A stretch of DNA of 20,827 nucleotides from JBBQED01 sp038320345. Lineage in GTDB: Bacteria; Bacteroidota; Bacteroidia; AKYH767-A; OLB10. Under the pieces are notes generated by a model. The model was not told where the DNA came from, ran no database searches, and saw only the letters and a list, made by a program, of their open reading frames with translations. The DNA is taken from NCBI GenBank assembly GCA_038320345.1, contig JBBQED010000033.1, positions 1-20,827 of the forward strand, given 5' to 3'. Below, piece after piece: positions 17,401-20,827 of this stretch (the stretch's first letter is position 1; every line of letters begins with the position of its first letter). The translations under genes were made by a program, and so were the position numbers.

Positions 17401-20400
17401 CCGCATTTGACCAAATAGTAGTATAAGGAGAAGTACCACCAACAATTGATATGGAGATCACTCCATTAGTATCAGCAGAACATAATGGATTTACTGAACT
17501 CACTAATTGAATATCCGGCGGACCATTAGAAGTAACTATCGCAGAATCTATTTTTACACAACCTAATGAATCGGTAATGGTAAGCGAATAAGTACCTGCA
17601 GCTAAGTTAGAAGATAAGGGTGTGATTTCACTATTTTCCCAGAGGTAAGTATAAGGAGGAGTACCGCCACTCACTGTTGCAAGCAATGAACCATTCGACT
17701 GACTACACAAGGCTGGTGACATTGTAAACTGAACTGTAATTGCTGTAGGAGATGTAAGTGTAACAAAAACAGTATCCTTACAACCTGCAGAATCTGTTAC
17801 AATCACCGAATAATTTCCTGCAAGCAAACCAGTACGATCTTCATTGAGATTACCATCATTCCAGAGATACTGATAAGGTGGAAGTCCAGAAGACGCAGTG
17901 ATATAAATCGCACCCGTTGAAGCACCAAAACATAAAGGATTTACAACAGAATCTTGAACTAAAGAAACGCCAGGTAGAGCGGGAACAGTATACGTTAAAA
18001 TGGTATCACAACCGAGACTATCAGTCACCGTAACAGTATAATTTCCGGAAATCAGATTTGGATTAAATGCAGTGATTGCACTATTGGACCAACTATAAGT
18101 ATAGGTTCCTGTACCACCACTCATGATCACATTAATACTTCCTGTAGGAGAGTTACAATAAGAAGGATTAATCACGACTACTGAATCTGTCAAAGCAAAA
18201 GGCTCGAGAATATCGAACGACAATGAGTCGGCACAACCAGTAGAGTCTGTTACGAAAACAGTGTAGGTACCCGCACTCAGATTATTGATATCTTCTGTTG
18301 TATCGGCAGTAGTCCATAGATAACTATAAGGTATTGTTCCTCCAGTAACACTAATATCTATGCTGCCATTACTTCCACCAAAACAAGACACGTCAACTTG
18401 CGTTACCAGCGAAATCACTGGTCCGTTTGCAAGCGTTACTGGGATATTTCTCCGTCGTGTACAACCATTGAAATCAGTTATGGTAACACTATATGTACCC
18501 GCAGTAAGGTTGGTGATCGTATCACTTACAGCTCCCGTATTCCACAAGTAGGTATAAGGAACAGTACCCCCTGTAACCGTCACGGTAGCACTTCCATTTG
18601 CTTGACCGCAAGTTGAAGCGGAAGGTACGCCTACTGCAGTAAGTAAAGCAGGTTGTGTGATGGTGTAAGTTGAAGTTTGTGTACATCCATTGAACGACGT
18701 AACGGTAACAGTATAATTTCCAACTGGGATATTAGTAAGATCTTGAACTAAAATACCATTAGACCATTGATAAGTATAAGGAAAAGGAGCTCCGCTAACG
18801 GCAATATCAATTGAACCGGTATTACCACCATTACATCTAACATTCTGAACTGCATTTGTAGTAATGACAGGAATATTTGTTGAAGTAATCGTTCTTGAAA
18901 ATGAACGTGTACAAAGCTGACTATCTGTAATTGTTACGGTATAAGTTCCGGCAGGAATATTCGAAATAGTATTTGTGATATCACCGCTTGACCATACATA
19001 AGAATATCCTCCTACACCACCACCCGCAGTAACAGTAAGTGATCCTGTTGGCAATCCACAAGAAGCAGCACTCTGTGTAAATGTCCCGGTGATTATAGGA
19101 GGCTGTGTAACTGAGAATGACTGATTCCTAGTACATGAATTTGCATCTGTAATCGTCACAGAATAACTTCCTGCATTTATTCCAGTGAGATCTTCTGTAA
19201 CCGCTGCATTGCTCCATAAATAAGTAAGCGTTCCTGATCCACCACTTGCCGTGATATCGATCGCTCCATTAGAAGAGCCATTACAATTCACATTGGTGAT
19301 TAATGAGGAAACAGCAAGAGCAGGAGGTTGAGTTAACGTAAATATTTGCGTAGCAGTACAAGCGTTTGCATCGGTAACAGTAACGGTATAGGTTCCTGCA
19401 TTGATGTTTGTACGATCTTCTGTTACTGCTGCATCATTCCACAGATAAGTATATGCTCCTGTTCCTCCAGATGCAGTAATATCAATAGCACCAGTAGCAG
19501 TAGCATTACAAATTACGTTCGTATTTACATTTGTAATTCCGAGTGCTGTAGGTTGTGATACTGTAATAATTTGTGTGGCAGTACAAAGATTTGCATCGCT
19601 TACAGTAACTGTATATGTATTCGCCAACAATGCCGTTTGATCTTCAGCAGCGGAACTATTACTCCAGAGATAAGTCAGCGTGCCTGCACCACCTGTTACA
19701 GTAATATTAATAGCGCCAGTGCTTCCACCATTGCAAAGCACGTCAGTAACTACTGATGAAATTGTAATTAATGCAGATTGAATAACGGTAAACGATTGCG
19801 TTGCTGTACATGCATTCGCATCGGTTACGGTTACGGTATAATTTCCAGCCGATAAAGAAGTGCGATCCTCAGTGAGTATGCCATCGTTCCATGAATAGGA
19901 ATATGCACCAGCACCACCTATGACTGAGATATCGATTGCGCCGTTAGATCCGCCATTACAGGAAACATTTGTAATAACCCCAGAGATGCCAATGACGGCG
20001 GGTTCAGTAATTGTAAATGTTTGTGACGCAGAACATGAATTTACATCCGTTGCTGTAACTGTGTAAGTTGCGGCTGAAAGTGCTGTTCTATCTTCTGCAA
20101 CCGATGCATCATTCCATAAATAAGTATAGGCTCCTGTTCCACCAACAACGGTGATATCCAATGCCCCTGTGGCAGCCCCATTACAAAGTACATTTGTTGT
20201 TGTAGCAGTAATTCCTATCGCTGCCGACTGATTAACTGTAAAACTATTAGAAGCGGTACATATATTCGCATCTGTCACGGTAACCGAGTAGGTATTGGCA
20301 GCTAGTGCTGTCTGGTCTTCGACAACCGAACTATTACTCCATAGATAAGATAGTGTACCAGTACCACCTGTTGCAGTGATATCTATACTTCCCGTTGCCG

Positions 20401-20827
20401 TTCCGAAACAATTTACATTAGTAACGGTACCGGCTATACTAATTATTGAAGGTTCCGTTATCGAAAAAGTTTGAACCGCAGTACATGAATTCGCATCTGT
20501 AACAGTTACTGTATAAGTTCCGATGGTCAAGCCCGTTTGATCTTCTACTACGGATGCATTACTCCACAGATAAGTATACGCTCCTGTTCCTCCACTTGCT
20601 GTGATATTGATCGCGCCGTTAGAACCTGCATTACAACTTACATTGGAAATTACTCCAGGCACTGTGATTACAGTAGGTTGGGTTACAACAAAAGATTGCG
20701 TTGCAGTACATGAATTTATATCAGTTGCTGTTACGGTATAAGTACCAGCAGCGATTCCTGTGAGATCTTGTGTGATGGCACTGTTACTCCATAAATAACT
20801 AATTACGCCAGTACCACCGGTTACAGT
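14462..20827 (-). CDS. Giant SprB-repeat surface adhesin with T9SS type B C-terminal domain (5' end beyond the window)
   Basis: The frame is open from the right edge to TAA at 14464-14462, giving 2121 visible residues; the GTG at 20662 lies inside a repeat and is not the start. From 20827 to about 15231 it consists of one partial and 24 complete SprB repeats of about 75 residues, each with a core like GGTGAYTYLWSNA and AGTYTVTVTD and usually two cysteines. Two PKD/Ig-like domains follow (about 14750-15230, for example FTWTVSDGKC and FQWTVVNGNC). The end at 14465-14725 (LPNAFSPNSDGFNDVF, then VYNRWG and DGTYF) is a gliding-motility-associated type B sorting domain. SprB-type proteins move along the cell surface and mediate gliding and adhesion in F. 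johnsoniae; adhesion is the safer inference here. The PorP/SprF gene is directly coupled downstream. Any signal peptide lies off the window. Confidence 0.93.
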   Translation of the reverse strand, partial: TVTGGTGVISYLWSNSAITQDLTGIAAGTYTVTATDINSCTATQSFVVTQPTVITVPGVISNVSCNAGSNGAINITASGGTGAYTYLWSNASVVEDQTGLTIGTYTVTVTDANSCTAVQTFSITEPSIISIAGTVTNVNCFGTATGSIDITATGGTGTLSYLWSNSSVVEDQTALAANTYSVTVTDANICTASNSFTVNQSAAIGITATTTNVLCNGAATGALDITVVGGTGAYTYLWNDASVAEDRTALSAATYTVTATDVNSCSASQTFTITEPAVIGISGVITNVSCNGGSNGAIDISVIGGAGAYSYSWNDGILTEDRTSLSAGNYTVTVTDANACTATQSFTVIQSALITISSVVTDVLCNGGSTGAINITVTGGAGTLTYLWSNSSAAEDQTALLANTYTVTVSDANLCTATQIITVSQPTALGITNVNTNVICNATATGAIDITASGGTGAYTYLWNDAAVTEDRTNINAGTYTVTVTDANACTATQIFTLTQPPALAVSSLITNVNCNGSSNGAIDITASGGSGTLTYLWSNAAVTEDLTGINAGSYSVTITDANSCTRNQSFSVTQPPIITGTFTQSAASCGLPTGSLTVTAGGGVGGYSYVWSSGDITNTISNIPAGTYTVTITDSQLCTRSFSRTITSTNIPVITTNAVQNVRCNGGNTGSIDIAVSGAPFPYTYQWSNGILVQDLTNIPVGNYTVTVTSFNGCTQTSTYTITQPALLTAVGVPSASTCGQANGSATVTVTGGTVPYTYLWNTGAVSDTITNLTAGTYSVTITDFNGCTRRRNIPVTLANGPVISLVTQVDVSCFGGSNGSIDISVTGGTIPYSYLWTTADTTEDINNLSAGTYTVFVTDSTGCADSLSFDILEPFALTDSVVVINPSYCNSPTGSINVIMSGGTGTYTYSWSNSAITAFNPNLISGNYTVTVTDSLGCDTILTYTVPALPGVSLVQDSVVNPLCFGASTGAIYITASSGLPPYQYLWNDGNLNEDRTGLLAGNYSVIVTDSAGCKDTVFVTLTSPTAITVQFTMSPALCSQSNGSLLATVSGGTPPYTYLWENSEITPLSSNLAAGTYSLTITDSLGCVKIDSAIVTSNGPPDIQLVSSVNPLCSADTNGVISISIVGGTSPYTTIWSNADTGLVITNLGAGTYSVTVTDFTGCTDTASFVLTNPNPLAISFLVTNANCNLPTGSATAVPAGGTGSYSYQWSNASGTQTISNLLPAIYTVTVTDQNLCKRTDSVIVGNIAGPSATVSSIQNVSCKNGNDGSINITVVGGVTPFTFLWSNTAITEDLSNLTAADYTVTITDSAGCTGNLVVSITEPDSISIQSTIIASSCGSANGSIQLTISGGTPGYSFLWSNGDTTSTIQNLLSGNYTVTVTDSKGCSLQKTFTIGNTSGPQISLVSVTNVSCAGGSNGAIDIDVTQGSPTYTYLWSNAATTQDLSGVPSGIYTVTVTDFNNCISNFTDTIDSGIPIVISVTTTNATCGLPNGILTASASGGSGNFTYLWSTNDASSTISSLAAASYTVTVTDDSLCQQDSVFTIINTGSPVITLVAIDSVTCNSGSDGSIDISVSGGVNPYTFVWTNTSQVTEDLSGLTANSYAVIVTDFQGCTSNQTFTVSQPAAIQINFPLLQNASCGVANGSVALIATGGVPGYTYLWSTGSVNDTLFNLAANSYTVTVTDFKGCSKSSIANISNLTGPTLVSVDSGNVSCYGGNNGFINIVVTGGTAPLTYSWSNLPDVTSSVSNLPAGTYTLTASDAASCLLIRSVTISQPDSITINAVTPQKNPPYNLTCYQSNDGEIFLSVNGGTAPYQFIWNTGALTQNLLNLPANTYTVFVTDQNGCTGTGSFTLTQPPQLISEAGSDITLCGENSTSLNATVPNYGIGFWQVSGPQGVVIFSDSTAVNTQISNLPLGDNTFTWTVSDGKCAVSSQVVVTVASVITSIPGIDRTVCESTANLNATRPQFGYGYWTALSPNVTIQDSSKSFTPVFDLNIGTNIFQWTVVNGNCRDSASIKITRRDSIDCLGKIQLPNAFSPNSDGFNDVFLVKGLEDFTDNNLVVYNRWGVVVFEKNSYRNDWAGTGNNGEPLPDGTYFVLLKVRLLNKVYDTFLDLRR
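15231..20827 (-). repeat. SprB repeat array: uniform type A block, then alternating A/B block
   Basis: Repeat units are about 225 bp. From 20827 to about 19085 all are type A: N-V-x-C-N-x-x-x-x-G-A-I-D-I, an E-D-x-T motif mid-repeat, and a linker like TQPxxIxI. From about 19085 to 15450 type A alternates with type B, which has S-C-G-x-x-x-G-S, lacks E-D, carries T-I-S-N-L, and usually ends in a G-P-x-I-S-L-like linker. B repeats are numbers 8, 10, 12, 14, 16, 18, 20 and 22 of the 24 complete ones; the last two (23, 24) are both A-like. Confidence 0.8.

Noticed and set aside
14931..19756. Several short + strand frames within the SprB-like gene
   Set aside because: They are reverse-strand shadows of the repeat array, with repetitive low-complexity products.
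20660..20662. GTG as start of the SprB-repeat protein
   Set aside because: The frame and the repeat pattern continue without a stop through 20827; the gene starts beyond the window.

Overview
The window looks like a piece of a Bacteroidota (Flavobacteriia/Chitinophagia/Sphingobacteriia-type) chromosome. The grounds are a protein with a type IX secretion (T9SS) type A sorting domain, a giant SprB-repeat adhesin with a type B (gliding-associated) C-terminal domain, its PorP/SprF partner, a DUF6090 protein, and a TTTG/TAnnTTTG promoter of Bacteroidota type. The sequence is AT-rich throughout. No genus can be named from it.

Left part, 1-5990: accessory DNA, all genes on the + strand. It opens with what looks like the end of an IS21-type insertion sequence: five 23-bp tandem repeats, a sixth degenerate copy, and perhaps the first codons of a transposase leaving the window on the - strand. 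This end abuts a membrane J-domain (DnaJ-like) gene whose 5' end is missing. Then follow a lipoprotein that joins an intradiol-dioxygenase-like domain to a thioredoxin-like domain, a DUF6090 membrane protein that may have lost its original start codon, and a secreted S9-family peptidase. Each of the four genes is followed by a related, structured, non-coding element of about 100-240 bp, which gives the block a gene-cassette look. No integrase is present and the elements lack canonical attC core sites.

Middle, 5971-6842: three nearly identical 135-bp hairpin-rich units run into a long palindrome that abuts the terminator of an initiator tRNA-Met gene (- strand). That tRNA has a clear Bacteroidota-type promoter. 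A 345-bp gap with a 9-bp inverted repeat follows, then a + strand T9SS-secreted SdrD-like protein and a bidirectional terminator.

Right part, 9262-20827: core genes on the - strand. Read in transcription order they are a giant SprB-repeat surface protein (its 5' part lies beyond the right edge), a PorP/SprF-like outer-membrane protein, a PorE-like OmpA lipoprotein, rarA and murB. The first three junctions are 1-, 1- and 4-bp stop/start overlaps, so the adhesin, its secretion/anchoring partner, the peptidoglycan-binding lipoprotein and the replication-fork ATPase RarA appear to be translated from one message. murB follows after 73 bp. The first three genes plausibly act together: T9SS exports the SprB-like protein through its type B domain, the PorP/SprF protein holds it at the outer membrane, and the OmpA lipoprotein ties the assembly to peptidoglycan.
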